Shown: piece by piece, positions 27,874 through 36,223 of the stretch
How positions within the stretch are numbered: position 1 is the first letter of the stretch
Layout: each line of letters starts with the position of its first letter
From: JACKBC01 sp041391125
GTDB taxonomy: Bacteria; Chloroflexota; Anaerolineae; Caldilineales; Caldilineaceae
Reading direction: 5' to 3'
NCBI GenBank assembly: GCA_041391125.1
Contig: JAWKON010000002.1
Location: 1-64,000, forward strand
DNA: 64,000 nucleotides
Made by a program: the position numbers and the translations under genes
Notes under the pieces: model-generated
What the model was told of the DNA's origin: nothing
Databases searched by the model: none
The model's input: the letters and a program-made list of their open reading frames with translations, nothing else

Positions 27874-28953
27874 ATGAAACTTGGCCTTGGTCTCTATCGA
27901 GATTTGCTGACGCCCGCCAATTTGCGTTTTGCCAAACAGGCGGGCTGCACCCACATTGTGGCGCATCTACCCGGCCACTTTACGCGTGGCGACAAAATCA
28001 TCACCTCGGACAATGCCGAGGCCGGCTTTGGCGTTTCCGAAGCCGACGATCCGATCTGGTCGTACGAAGGCCTGCGCGATCTGAAAGCGCTGATCAACAG
28101 CGAGGGGCTGGAGCTGGAGGCGCTGGAGAATTTTGCGCCGGCCCACTGGTACGACGTGCTGTTGGATGGCCCGCAGCGCGCCGCCCAGATGCGCCACATC
28201 AAAGAGATCGTGCGCACGCTGGGGCGCGTGGGCATCCCCACCATGGGCTATTGCTTTACGCTGGCTGGTGTTTATGGGCGCACGGAAGGACCGTTTGCCC
28301 GTGGCGGCGCCGCCTCGGTTGGTTTTACCAGCCCGGTGGAAAAGCCCATTCGCGGCGGCATGGTTTGGAACATGGTCTATGATGTGGAGCGCTTTAACCG
28401 CGCTGAGCCGGGTGATGTGCTGGCCCCTGTCTCCGCCAGTGAAATTTGGCGGCGGCTGGAAGGTTTTCTGGATGAGATGATCCCCGTAGCCGAGGAGGCG
28501 GGCGTCAAGTTGGCCTTTCACCCGGATGACCCGCCGCTGCCGGTGCTGCGCAACACGGCCCGCCTGGTGACCAGCGGCGACCATTTCCAACAGGTGCTGG
28601 ACCTGAAGCCCAGTCCGGTCAACACCATCGAGTTTTGCGTGGGCACCATTTCGGAGATGCCCGACACCGATGTGTATGAAACGGTGGATCGCTACAGCCG
28701 CGGCGGCAAGCTGGCCTACGTGCATCTGCGCAACGTCCACGGCAAAGCGCCCGCGTATCACGAAATGTTTGTGGATGACGGCGACACCGACATGATCGAG
28801 GTGATCCGCATTCTGCACCGCAACGGCTTCGGCGGCGTGCTGATCCCCGACCACACGCCCATCCTGGAGTGCGCCGCCCCGTGGCACGCCGGCATGGCCC
28901 ACGCCCTGGGCTGGATGCGGGCGGTGATGACCATGGTGGAGCGGGAATCGTGA
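27874..28953 (+). CDS. uxuA: Mannonate dehydratase (UxuA family)
   Basis: 359 residues from ATG 27874 (AAGGAG 6-7 nt upstream). TIM-barrel protein with the family metal ligands in FHPDDPP, EFCVGT, HLRNVHG and PDHTP. The enzyme dehydrates D-mannonate to 2-keto-3-deoxygluconate in glucuronate breakdown. Homology is to the UxuA branch and not to enolase-superfamily mannonate dehydratases. Neither uronate isomerase nor KDG kinase is in the window; an Edd/IlvD-type dehydratase lies at 54.5 kb. The next gene's GTG overlaps its stop codon. Confidence 0.88.
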   Translation: MKLGLGLYRDLLTPANLRFAKQAGCTHIVAHLPGHFTRGDKIITSDNAEAGFGVSEADDPIWSYEGLRDLKALINSEGLELEALENFAPAHWYDVLLDGPQRAAQMRHIKEIVRTLGRVGIPTMGYCFTLAGVYGRTEGPFARGGAASVGFTSPVEKPIRGGMVWNMVYDVERFNRAEPGDVLAPVSASEIWRRLEGFLDEMIPVAEEAGVKLAFHPDDPPLPVLRNTARLVTSGDHFQQVLDLKPSPVNTIEFCVGTISEMPDTDVYETVDRYSRGGKLAYVHLRNVHGKAPAYHEMFVDDGDTDMIEVIRILHRNGFGGVLIPDHTPILECAAPWHAGMAHALGWMRAVMTMVERES

Positions 28954-29864
28954 GCCAAACATTACGCACCGAGCGGCTGACGCTGCGCCCGCTAACCGTG
29001 GATGATGCCGCCGCGCTTTACCGCGTGTATAGCGATGCGGAAACTATGCATTTTATGCCCAACTTGCCGCACACCAGCATTGAAGAAACGCGCCAACATC
29101 TGGCGCGTGAATTGGGTGTACTAGGGGCAGTCCATTGGGCTATCTGCCTCGAAGACGATGGGGGCGCCATCGGGCACATCAACTTTTTGGGGCAAACGGT
29201 GCTGCCGGGGTTGGGCTATATTTTGCGCCGCGACCAGTGGGGCCAAGGCTACACGACGGAGGCATGTCGAGCCGCGCTGGACTATGGCTTTGCGCGGATG
29301 GGCTTGGATCGGGTGGAACTCTGGATCAATGAAGAAAATTTCGCCTCGCAGCGGGTGGCGCAAAAGCTGGGCTTTCGGCTCAAAGGCACGCTGCCGCTGC
29401 GCTATGCGCACCAGCGTATGCAGCGGATCATGCAGGTGCATGGCCTGTGGCGACACGAGTGGCTGGGCGCGGACGCCCCCGGCGCAGAGGTCGCATTTTT
29501 TAGCGCGCAACCGGTGCTGCTGGTGCATGATGTAACCACCAGCGCCCACTGGTTCCGCGACAAGCTGGGCTTTCGCATTGACTTTCTTTTTGGCGAGCCC
29601 CCCACGCACGCCGGCGTTTCGCGCGGCGATTGGACCGGCCGCATGGTAACGCTGCAGCTTTCACAAGTTCCGCCGGAGCGCGACATTGCGCCAGCGGGTT
29701 ACGTTTATGTGATGGTGGGGGCCAATATTGATGAACTGTTTGCCCAATATCGGGACGCCGGCGTTGAAATTATGGCCGAACCAGTCAGCCAGCCCTGGGG
29801 AATGCGCGAATTTACGGTGCGCGAGCCGCATGGGCATTATCTGCGTTTTGGGACGCATGGGTAA
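28950..29864 (+). CDS. GNAT acetyltransferase fused to a VOC domain
   Basis: 304 residues from GTG 28950, overlapping the UxuA stop codon. Residues 1-175: GNAT domain of the RimJ/RimL type (LRTERLTLRPLTVDDA, then YILRRDQWGQGYTTEA as acetyl-CoA loop, then NFASQRVAQKLGF). Residues 185-304: VOC/glyoxalase-like domain (PVLLVHDVTTSAHWFRDKLGF, ending REPHGHYLRFG). There is no frame break in between, so the fusion is real in this sequence. It may acetylate a small molecule bound by the VOC half, but substrate and coupling are unknown. Confidence 0.85.
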   Translation: MSQTLRTERLTLRPLTVDDAAALYRVYSDAETMHFMPNLPHTSIEETRQHLARELGVLGAVHWAICLEDDGGAIGHINFLGQTVLPGLGYILRRDQWGQGYTTEACRAALDYGFARMGLDRVELWINEENFASQRVAQKLGFRLKGTLPLRYAHQRMQRIMQVHGLWRHEWLGADAPGAEVAFFSAQPVLLVHDVTTSAHWFRDKLGFRIDFLFGEPPTHAGVSRGDWTGRMVTLQLSQVPPERDIAPAGYVYVMVGANIDELFAQYRDAGVEIMAEPVSQPWGMREFTVREPHGHYLRFGTHG

Positions 29865-29982
29865 CCAGTCAATTCTCAATAAACCGCAACGCTAGCCGAG
29901 ACGACTCAGAAATTTGGAGCTAGGACTGCGGACTACTGATTCTGAATAACAATCTATAGAGTCTATAAAGTGAGGAACTTCT

Positions 29983-30969
29983 ATGCAATATCGACAACTG
30001 GGCAACACCGACATGCAGGTTTCTGTGCTGGCGTTGGGCTGTTGGCCCTTTGCCGGTGGCGCCTTTTGGGGCGAACAGGACGATGATGTGTCGATTGCCA
30101 CCGTTCACGCCGCGCTGGATGCGGGCATCAACTTCTTCGACACGGCGGAGGCCTATGAGAGCGGCCACTCTGAGCGCGTGCTGGGGCGTGGGTTGGTGGG
30201 CAAACGGGACAAAGCCATTATTGCCACCAAAGTGGCGGGTCATCTGGACAAGGCGGGGGTGATCAACGCCTGCGAGGGCAGCCTGCGCAATTTGCAGACC
30301 GACTACATCGACCTCTATCAGATCCACTGGCCCAATCACAAGATTCCGCTGAGCGAAACCGTGGAGGCGCTGCATCAGCTGCGAGAGGAAGGCAAAATTC
30401 GCGCCATTGGCGTCTCTAATTTTGCCGTGCAGGATTTTGCCGAAATGGTCTCGCTGTCAGATTGTGAGACCAATCAGCTCCCCTATAGCCTGCTCTGGCG
30501 CGCCATTGAAGTGGAGATCAAGCCGCTCTGCGCCCAGCACAACACCGGCATTATCTGCTACAGCCCGCTGATGCAAGGGCTGCTGACCGGCCGCTACGCC
30601 ACGGCGGATGAGGCGCCGGATTATCTAGCGCGTACGCGGCTTTACGCCGGTACGCGCCCCATGGCGCAGCACAACGAAGAGGGCTGCGAGGCTGAGGTTT
30701 TTGCCGCCATTGCCGAAGTGCGCCGCATTGCCGACGAGTTGGGGCAGCCCATGGCGGCGGTGGCGCTGGCTTGGGTGCGCCAGCAGCCGGGGATCACTGC
30801 GCTTTTGGTGGGGGCGCGCAAGCCCGAGGAGGTGGGCTGGAATTTGCCGGCGGCGGATCTGACGCTGAGCGATGACGTGCTGGCCGAGCTGGCGCGCGTC
30901 ACCGAGCCGGTGAAGGCCAAGCTGGGCGCCAATGCCGATATGTGGATGGCGCCATCGCGCATGAGATAG
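29983..30969 (+). CDS. Aldo/keto reductase
   Basis: 328-residue AKR. Catalytic region GINFFDTAEAYESGHSE has Asp and Tyr; the Lys is in IATKVAGHL and the His in QIHWP. The C-terminal half has SPLMQGLLTGRY and MAAVALAWVRQQPGITALLVGARKPEE, typical of the potassium-channel beta/YghZ-like AKR branch. GAGGA precedes the ATG by 7-8 nt. It follows the GNAT-VOC gene by 118 nt on the same strand. Substrate unknown. Confidence 0.9.
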   Translation: MQYRQLGNTDMQVSVLALGCWPFAGGAFWGEQDDDVSIATVHAALDAGINFFDTAEAYESGHSERVLGRGLVGKRDKAIIATKVAGHLDKAGVINACEGSLRNLQTDYIDLYQIHWPNHKIPLSETVEALHQLREEGKIRAIGVSNFAVQDFAEMVSLSDCETNQLPYSLLWRAIEVEIKPLCAQHNTGIICYSPLMQGLLTGRYATADEAPDYLARTRLYAGTRPMAQHNEEGCEAEVFAAIAEVRRIADELGQPMAAVALAWVRQQPGITALLVGARKPEEVGWNLPAADLTLSDDVLAELARVTEPVKAKLGANADMWMAPSRMR

Positions 30970-31034
30970 AGTGATTTGACTGGTTGACTAACAAATCTTA
31001 TGGCTTTTGGGATCTCCTGTGGTTGCCAATCCCA

Positions 31035-31081
31035 CCACCGGTTAAAACCGGTGGCTGATATGGAAACCGGCAAGCCGGTTT
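31035..31081. repeat. Two adjacent perfect hairpins (CCACCGGTT and AAACCGGC stems)
   Basis: CCACCGGTT-AA-AACCGGTGG (31035-31054) and AAACCGGC-AA-GCCGGTTT (31064-31081), each with a 2-nt loop. They occupy the 325-nt gap 30970-31294, which also holds an imperfect inverted repeat of AAAGCGTTAAGAAACGC/GCGTTCTTTACGG words and no gene. Confidence 0.6.
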
Positions 31082-31294
31082 GCTTTGCGACGCCGAATTT
31101 ATTCGACACGGTGTCACTAATGAGATCCGGTTGGAACCTCAAACTTATTTTACCGCCAAAGCGTTAAGAAACGCAAGAATTTACCGAGAACCCTTCGCGA
31201 ATCTTTGCGTTCTTTACGGGGGAAGATTAAACGTGTCAGTCAATTGTGATTTGGAGTAGTTGCGATTTGGTTAAGAATCAGAAGAGAAACCACG

Positions 31295-32656
31295 GTGCAG
31301 ACAAAAACATCCACCCAATTTGAAGTTCACGATCCGGCTGTTCTAGCCAACGCCAGGGCCATTTTAGACGCGGCCGGTTCGGGCCAGGAGATGGCCGCGG
31401 CGGTGGTGGCCGCGGTACAGCGCAATGAGGAGTGGCGCGGTAAGCGCTGCCTCAATCTGCTGGCGCCCGAAGCGCCGACCAGCCCCACCGTGCGTCGGCT
31501 GCTCTCGGCGGAGATTGGCACGCGGGCGGCGGAGGGACACATCGGCCGGGTCAACCGCTGGTTTGCCGGTACGCAGCACATTGACGAAGTCGAGGCGCTC
31601 TGTGTGGAGTTGCTTAAGCAGGCCTTCCGCTGCAACTATGCCGACCATCGGCTGATGGGCAGCATGATTGGCAATATGGCCATCTACCACGCGCTGGCCC
31701 AACCCGGCGACCGCGTGATGACGGCGGCCCAGCCCTTTGGTGGTCATTCCAGCAATCGCGCCGATGGACCGGCGGGCACGCGCGGCGTCGAGATATACGA
31801 TATTCCATTTGACCCGGTTGAGTTGGAAGTGGACCTGGAAAAATTTGCCGAAGAGGCGCAGCGCATCCGCCCCAAACTGGTGGTGATGGGCATGTCCATG
31901 ACGCTGTTTCCGCTGCCCGTGCGCGCCATGAGTACGATAATTGCCGAATGGGGCGGGCAATTTGTGTATGATGGCGCCCACCAAGCCGGGCTCATTGCGG
32001 GCAAGCAATTTCAGGATCCGCTTAATGAAGGGGCCGCTGTGTTGACCGGTTCGGCGGGCAAAACCTTTAGCGGACCGCAGAGCGGCATGCTCATGTGGAA
32101 CGATCCCGCGCTCACAGAGCCGCTGACCGCGGCCATCTTCCCCGTATTGGCCGCCACCCATCAGGTGAATCGCGTGGCCGCGCTGGCGGTAGCCGCCGCC
32201 GAAATGATCGAATTCGGCGAACGCTACATGGCGCAGATCGTGAAGAACTCGCAAGCGCTGGGCAAGGCGCTGGATGAGCGGGGCATCCCTGTGCTGGCGG
32301 CCCACCGCGGCTACAGCCAGAGCCATCAGGTAATTGCCAATGTCAAACAGTTCGGCGGTGGCTTGGAGGTTGCACACAGGCTGGCGGCGGCCAATCTCAT
32401 CACCAACAAAAACCTGATCCCCGGTGACTCCCCCGCCGATTGGGATCGCCCCAGCGGTTTGCGCATAGGGACCATTGAAGTGACGCGGCTGGGCCTGATG
32501 GAAGCGGATATGGCCACTATTGCCGACTTTATGGCGCGGGTTCTGGTCGAGAACGAAGATGTAGCGTCCGTGCGCCGCGATGTGGAGGATTTTCGCGGAC
32601 CGCGGCAAGATTTTTATTACTGTTTTGATAATGGCTGGCCGCCTGTGCTTGGATAG
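31295..32656 (+). CDS. Serine hydroxymethyltransferase-like PLP enzyme
   Basis: 453 residues, GTG start at 31295. The fold-type I PLP pattern is clear: NLLAPEAPTSPTVRRLLSAEI resembles the SHMT N-terminal ENxxS region, GSMIGNMAIYHALAQPGD is the PLP phosphate region, FVYDGAHQAGLIAG the Asp/His pocket, and TGSAGKTFSGPQSG carries the Schiff-base Lys in place of the GlyA motif TTTHKTLRGPRGG. Substitutions around the Lys suggest a substrate other than serine/tetrahydrofolate, such as another beta-hydroxy amino acid. Probably not the housekeeping glyA. Confidence 0.75.
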   Translation: MQTKTSTQFEVHDPAVLANARAILDAAGSGQEMAAAVVAAVQRNEEWRGKRCLNLLAPEAPTSPTVRRLLSAEIGTRAAEGHIGRVNRWFAGTQHIDEVEALCVELLKQAFRCNYADHRLMGSMIGNMAIYHALAQPGDRVMTAAQPFGGHSSNRADGPAGTRGVEIYDIPFDPVELEVDLEKFAEEAQRIRPKLVVMGMSMTLFPLPVRAMSTIIAEWGGQFVYDGAHQAGLIAGKQFQDPLNEGAAVLTGSAGKTFSGPQSGMLMWNDPALTEPLTAAIFPVLAATHQVNRVAALAVAAAEMIEFGERYMAQIVKNSQALGKALDERGIPVLAAHRGYSQSHQVIANVKQFGGGLEVAHRLAAANLITNKNLIPGDSPADWDRPSGLRIGTIEVTRLGLMEADMATIADFMARVLVENEDVASVRRDVEDFRGPRQDFYYCFDNGWPPVLG

Positions 32657-32712
32657 CGAGTGGCGGGTGGCGGGTAGCGAGTGGCGGGTGACCTGTTACC
32701 CGCCACTCGCCA
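32655..32712. repeat. GCGGGT iterated hairpin
   Basis: GCGAGTGGCGGGTGGCGGGT words on the left and ACCCGCCACTCGCCAC on the right with a short CCTG loop. It begins at the SHMT-like stop codon and may terminate transcription. The remaining gap to 32998 holds a MITE-like element and the leader of the binding-protein gene. Confidence 0.65.
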
Positions 32713-32761
32713 CAGTTTGTTAGTTGACGCTCAGCTAGCGCTCATTTATCATGCTTATTGT

Positions 32762-32919
32762 GAGATCAGACAGAAAACCGTACTTTTCTGGAAGCGTCCA
32801 GTGAACGCCGGTTGAGTAGGCTGCGGCAGTTGGCAGCCGTATCGAAACCAAGTGAACGGGTTGCCTTCGGTATTTCGGTTAACCACAAAAGTATGGATCT
32901 CAAATTGATTTCACTATAG
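32762..32919. mobile_element. MITE-like element with terminal inverted repeats, copy 1
   Basis: About 158 bp. Its left end (ATCAGACAGAAAACCGTACTTT) and right end (AAAGTATGG...TTGATTTCACTATAG) are imperfect inverted repeats of each other, and both ends match those of the element at 47319-47489 in opposite orientation. The middle contains the 43-bp repeat shared with 24723-24765. No coding capacity, so a non-autonomous element is the best reading. Confidence 0.6.
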
Positions 32920-32998
32920 GCAACTGACGAAAATGAATGTTCGACGCTCAATCACAATCTATTTCCACATTTGTATTTCCATCTTGAAAGGAGACCCC

Positions 32999-34267
32999 AT
33001 GCATTTGACAATTCACCGGACATGCCTCTATCTGATTGGCCTGATTCTGCCGTTGGCGCTGGCCGCTTGCGACACGGCGCCTGCCGCACCCGCGGCGGAT
33101 GCCGGTGGCGGAGAAGCGGCGCCCGCCGCGGCTGCGCCACCGGCCGATGCTGCGGCTTCCGCCGACGGCGACCCCATCACCATTGGCGCCATCTTCAACG
33201 CTACGGGGTGGCTGGCCGCCTATGATCAGCCGCCGCGCGAGGGCGCCGAATTGGCTGTCGAAGCCATCAACGAAGCCGGCGGTGTGCTGGGTCGCCCGCT
33301 GGAGATGATTGAGCTGGACGGGGCCACTGACCCGGCCACGGTGGGCAATGCGGCGCGTCAGCTTATTGAGCAGGGCGCCGACATTATTCTGGCCCCGTGT
33401 GATTTTGATATTGGCGCGCCGGCCAGTCAAGCAGCGCAGGAAGTGGGGATGGTGGGCATGTCCACTTGCGCCTCGTCGCCGCTTTATGGTTCGGCCGCGC
33501 TGGGCGACAAGCAGTTCACCGCCGTCATGTGGAACAACATTATGAGCGCAGCCGCCGCCCAATATGCGTATGATGAACTGGGCTGGCGCACCGCCTACGT
33601 GGTGGCCGATACGTCGATTGACTACAGCCTGTCGCTGGGCGACTATTTCACCGAGCACTTTACTACGCTGGGCGGCGAAATTGTGGGCAGCGACACCTAT
33701 TTGCAGGGCGATGCCGATTTTGCGGCGCAGATCCAGCGCATCCAGGCGCTGGCGAGCGAGCCGGATGGCCTTTTCATTTCGTCCTATGCGCCGGACCTGG
33801 GCACTATTGTGCGCCAAACGCGCGCCGCCGGCATCACCACGCCCATCTTTGGCGGCGACACCTATGACGATTCCGAGTTCTGGGCCGTGGTCGGCCCCGA
33901 CCTGGGCAACGACATTTACTTTGCCACCCACGGCTGGCTGGGGCCGGAAGCGGGTGACCGATTGCCCGACTTTATCTCCCGCTATCAGGCCAAGTTTGGG
34001 CAGGACCCCGCCACCGCCTTTACGCTGACCGGCTGGGATTCCATTTACATTTTCGCCCAGGCCATCGAAGCCGCCGGCGCCACCGATGGCGCCGCCGTGG
34101 CCCAGGCCATGGAAGATATGACCTTCGACCTGCTTAGCGGCCATCTCGATTGGACCCCCGCCGCCGACGGCCACGAACCGCTCAAAGAAGTGGCCATCGT
34201 CCAACTCCAGGGCGGTAAAGCCTCCTTCCTGGGCTGGATCGCGCCGGAGAACCCCCCCGCGCCGTAA
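32999..34267 (+). CDS. ABC transporter substrate-binding lipoprotein, branched-chain amino acid type
   Basis: 422 residues; ATG 32999 has AAAGGAG 6 nt upstream. A lipoprotein signal ends in LPLALAAC (lipobox, Cys about 24), followed by an Ala/Pro-rich linker, then a Peripla_BP_6 domain: ITIGAIFNATGWLAAYD, AVEAINEAGGVLGRPLEM, LAPCDFDIGAPASQAAQ. This is the LivJ/LivK-like class binding amino acids or amides. No permease or ATPase follows; LivG/LivF-like ATPases are 6 kb downstream and no LivH/LivM gene is in the window, so the cognate partners are uncertain. Confidence 0.9.
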   Translation: MHLTIHRTCLYLIGLILPLALAACDTAPAAPAADAGGGEAAPAAAAPPADAAASADGDPITIGAIFNATGWLAAYDQPPREGAELAVEAINEAGGVLGRPLEMIELDGATDPATVGNAARQLIEQGADIILAPCDFDIGAPASQAAQEVGMVGMSTCASSPLYGSAALGDKQFTAVMWNNIMSAAAAQYAYDELGWRTAYVVADTSIDYSLSLGDYFTEHFTTLGGEIVGSDTYLQGDADFAAQIQRIQALASEPDGLFISSYAPDLGTIVRQTRAAGITTPIFGGDTYDDSEFWAVVGPDLGNDIYFATHGWLGPEAGDRLPDFISRYQAKFGQDPATAFTLTGWDSIYIFAQAIEAAGATDGAAVAQAMEDMTFDLLSGHLDWTPAADGHEPLKEVAIVQLQGGKASFLGWIAPENPPAP

Positions 34268-34378
34268 GAGAGAAGGGGGAAAGGGAGCCGGGGAGAAGGG
34301 AGCCAAGCGACCCCCTTTCCCCTTTCCCCCTTTCCCCTTTCCCCCTTCTCCCCTTCTCCCCTTCATCCCCTCCTCCTC
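34268..34378. repeat. Purine-rich GGGGAAAGG arm with pyrimidine-rich complement
   Basis: GAGAGAAGGGGGAAAGGGAG and more purine words, then CCCCCTTTCCCC words up to about 34378. Strand-asymmetric arms pair to form a long hairpin between the binding-protein gene and the DUF4405 promoter. It probably ends the upstream transcript. Confidence 0.6.
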
Positions 34379-34396
34379 ACAATCTCCGTAAAACTC

Positions 34397-34429
34397 CTTG
34401 ACAATCTCTTGAGATTTGCGACCTACACT
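34397..34429 (+). promoter_or_regulatory. Two-component regulon promoter, site 1 (DUF4405 operon)
   Basis: CTTGACA (34397-34403), 4 nt, CTTGAGA (34408-34414), 9 nt, TACACT (34424-34429). Two heptamers on an 11-bp period placed where a -35 box would be is the classical binding mode of OmpR/PhoB-type regulators. Two further sites with identical spacing are at 39104-39136 and 39166-39198. The regulated ATG is at 34482. Confidence 0.7.
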
Positions 34430-34481
34430 GGGGTGTCGGTCTATTTATCGAATCTCGCACAGATGAAAGAGGAGTTTCAAC

Positions 34482-35003
34482 ATGCAAGCACAACCAAAAT
34501 CGGTCAGCCGCAATACGCTGAACTATCTGGTTGATACGGTTATCTTCTTAGCATTTCTCATTGTTTTTAACCCGCACGCCACCGGCATGGCCATTCACGA
34601 ATGGCTGGGCATTGCATTTGCCGGCGGCATTATGACGCATCTGCTGCTGCACTGGCAGTGGGTCGTGGGGATTACGCAGCGCTTTTTGAGCAGCGCCACC
34701 ACGAGCGCTCGCGTCAATTACATTGTCAACATGCTCTTCTTCATAAATATGGTCGTCGTCATCTTCACCGGCATTATGATCTCTGAAGAGGCGCTGCCGG
34801 CGTTGGGGATTACGTTGGGCAACAGTTTTATTTGGAAGATGGTGCATACAACGGCTTCTGACGTGGCGCTGGGGCTGTTGGGCGTACACGTAGCGCTGCA
34901 CTGGCGCTGGATTGTGAACACGACCAAGCGCTTCTTCACGCGGTCGAATGCCCAAAAACCAACGGTCGTGCTGCCGCGCGGCGTTGTGCAGAAAGGAGCT
35001 TAA
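34482..35003 (+). CDS. DUF4405 membrane protein, probable b-type haem binder
   Basis: 173 residues with four transmembrane helices (about 15-30, 40-60, 82-104, 118-138). Histidines lie in helices 2 and 4 (HEWLGIAFAGG, HLLLHW, HTTASDVALG, HVALHWRW), the pattern of DUF4405 and cytochrome b561-like four-helix proteins. It likely passes electrons across or within the membrane, by inference. It has GAGG 13 nt before ATG, a strong response-regulator-type promoter, and a partner gene starting 2 nt after its stop. Expected regulator: the OmpR-type system 0.5 kb downstream. Confidence 0.85.
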   Translation: MQAQPKSVSRNTLNYLVDTVIFLAFLIVFNPHATGMAIHEWLGIAFAGGIMTHLLLHWQWVVGITQRFLSSATTSARVNYIVNMLFFINMVVVIFTGIMISEEALPALGITLGNSFIWKMVHTTASDVALGLLGVHVALHWRWIVNTTKRFFTRSNAQKPTVVLPRGVVQKGA

Positions 35004-35005
35004 TC

Positions 35006-35371
35006 ATGCGTACATTGGGACAAATTTGCGGACGCATCGCCATCGTGCTGCTGGCCGCGGGGATTGTGATCGGCGGCACATGGTTTGCGGGCAATCGCTT
35101 TGGCAGCGCAATGAGCGGACCGCCGCCAGGCGAGTTCCAACAGGTGGACGCAGCGTCCACCACTGCTGACACCACTGGCAGCACAACCGAAACGTTTGCG
35201 CCACCGGCGGATGGGCGCCCTGAAGGGGATCATCACGGGACCGCCAGCGTTGGGTTTGCGCTCTTGGGAATGGGTCAAAATGCTGCTATCATTCTCGTCA
35301 TTGTGTTGATTGTGGCGGGAATTGAGAAGGCGCTGACGTGGAAAAAGGCGACGGTCAGTTCGGTGGTGTGA
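35006..35371 (+). CDS. Hypothetical membrane protein, partner of DUF4405 protein
   Basis: 121 residues, no family recognised. A first hydrophobic helix (AIVLLAAGIVIGGTWFAG, about 11-28), an extracytoplasmic Pro/Thr/Asp-rich stretch (about 35-75) with DHHG, then a second helix (NAAIILVIVLIVAGI). It begins 2 nt after the DUF4405 stop, so it is co-translated. The charged outer segment could bind a metal; that is speculative. Confidence 0.75.
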   Translation: MRTLGQICGRIAIVLLAAGIVIGGTWFAGNRFGSAMSGPPPGEFQQVDAASTTADTTGSTTETFAPPADGRPEGDHHGTASVGFALLGMGQNAAIILVIVLIVAGIEKALTWKKATVSSVV

Positions 35372-35420
35372 GGGCTGCGTGATATACCAATTGCCAATCT
35401 ACGAAGCGGGAGTTGTTGAT

Positions 35421-35505
35421 AAGATGACAAGATGAAGGGATGACAAGATGATGAGATGACCAGTCTTACTCATCTCATCATCTTGTCATCCTCTCATCCT
35501 CTCAT
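35421..35505. repeat. GATGACAA iterated hairpin, copy 2
   Basis: AAGATGACAAGATGAAGGGATGACAAGATGATGAG-type words pair with CTCATCATCTTGTCATCC. Sits between the DUF4405 pair and the response regulator; may separate the two transcripts. Confidence 0.7.
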
Positions 35506-35520
35506 TATTTGGAGTGTATG

Positions 35521-36223
35521 ATGAACAAACAGCGCATATTGGTTGTGGATGATGATCGCTCCATTGTAAAGGTGGTGCGCAGCTATTTGGAGCAGGTGGG
35601 GTATGAAGTGCGGGCGGCCCACGATGGCGAAAGCGCGCTGCACGCCCTGCGCAGCGAAAAGCCCGATCTGGTGGTGCTGGATTTGATGTTGCCGGATCGG
35701 GACGGTTGGGAGATTACGCGCATTGTGCGCGCCGATGCCGCTTTGCGCACCACGCCCATTATCATGTTGACGGCGCGTGGAGGACACCGATAAAATTGTG
35801 GGGCTGGAGTTGGGCGCCGATGATTACATGACCAAGCCCTTTAACGCCCGTGAAATTGTGGCGCGCGTGCGAGCGCTTTTGCGGCGCGCTGCGTTTGCCC
35901 AGGAAGCACCGGCCCAAATTCTGCGCATTGGCGCGCTGGAACTGGACGTGGATCAGCATCTGCTCACCGTGGACGAAAAGCCGATTGACCTGACCCGCAC
36001 CGAATTTACGCTGCTGCACATTCTCATGGCCAACCCCGGCCACACCTTTACGCGTGACGAGCTGTTGGAAAAATGTATGGGTTATGCGTACGAGGGCATG
36101 GGGCGCACGCTGGACACCCACATGAGCAACCTGCGCAAAAAGATCGAGCCGGACCCGAGCAAACCCATCTACATTCAGACCGTCTATGGCATTGGCTATC
36201 GGCTCATGCGGGAGGCGGCATGA
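35521..36223 (+). CDS. OmpR-family response regulator, one frameshift
   Basis: About 234 residues. Receiver domain: acidic pocket VVDDDR near the start, phosphoacceptor Asp54 in VVLDLMLPD, Lys in YMTKPF. C-terminal winged helix: EFTLLHILMANPGHTFTRDELLE and RTLDTHMSNLRKKIEPDP. ATG 35521 is preferred over 35518 because GGAG is 6 nt before it. One frame change near 35780 lies between MLTAR and EDTDKIVGLELGADDY. The kinase gene overlaps by ATGA. Tandem-heptamer promoter sites lie on both sides, consistent with regulation of the flanking genes. Confidence 0.88.

Noticed and set aside
32948..34366. Long minus-strand open frame opposite the binding lipoprotein
   Set aside because: It mirrors a well-supported gene with a lipobox and family motifs. 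Its own translation is His/Gly/Arg-rich with no family features, as expected for a GC-rich antisense frame.
35521..36223. Programmed frameshift in the response regulator
   Set aside because: The break lies in the middle of the receiver domain between conserved blocks, with no slippery run and no sensible short product; a consensus error is simpler.
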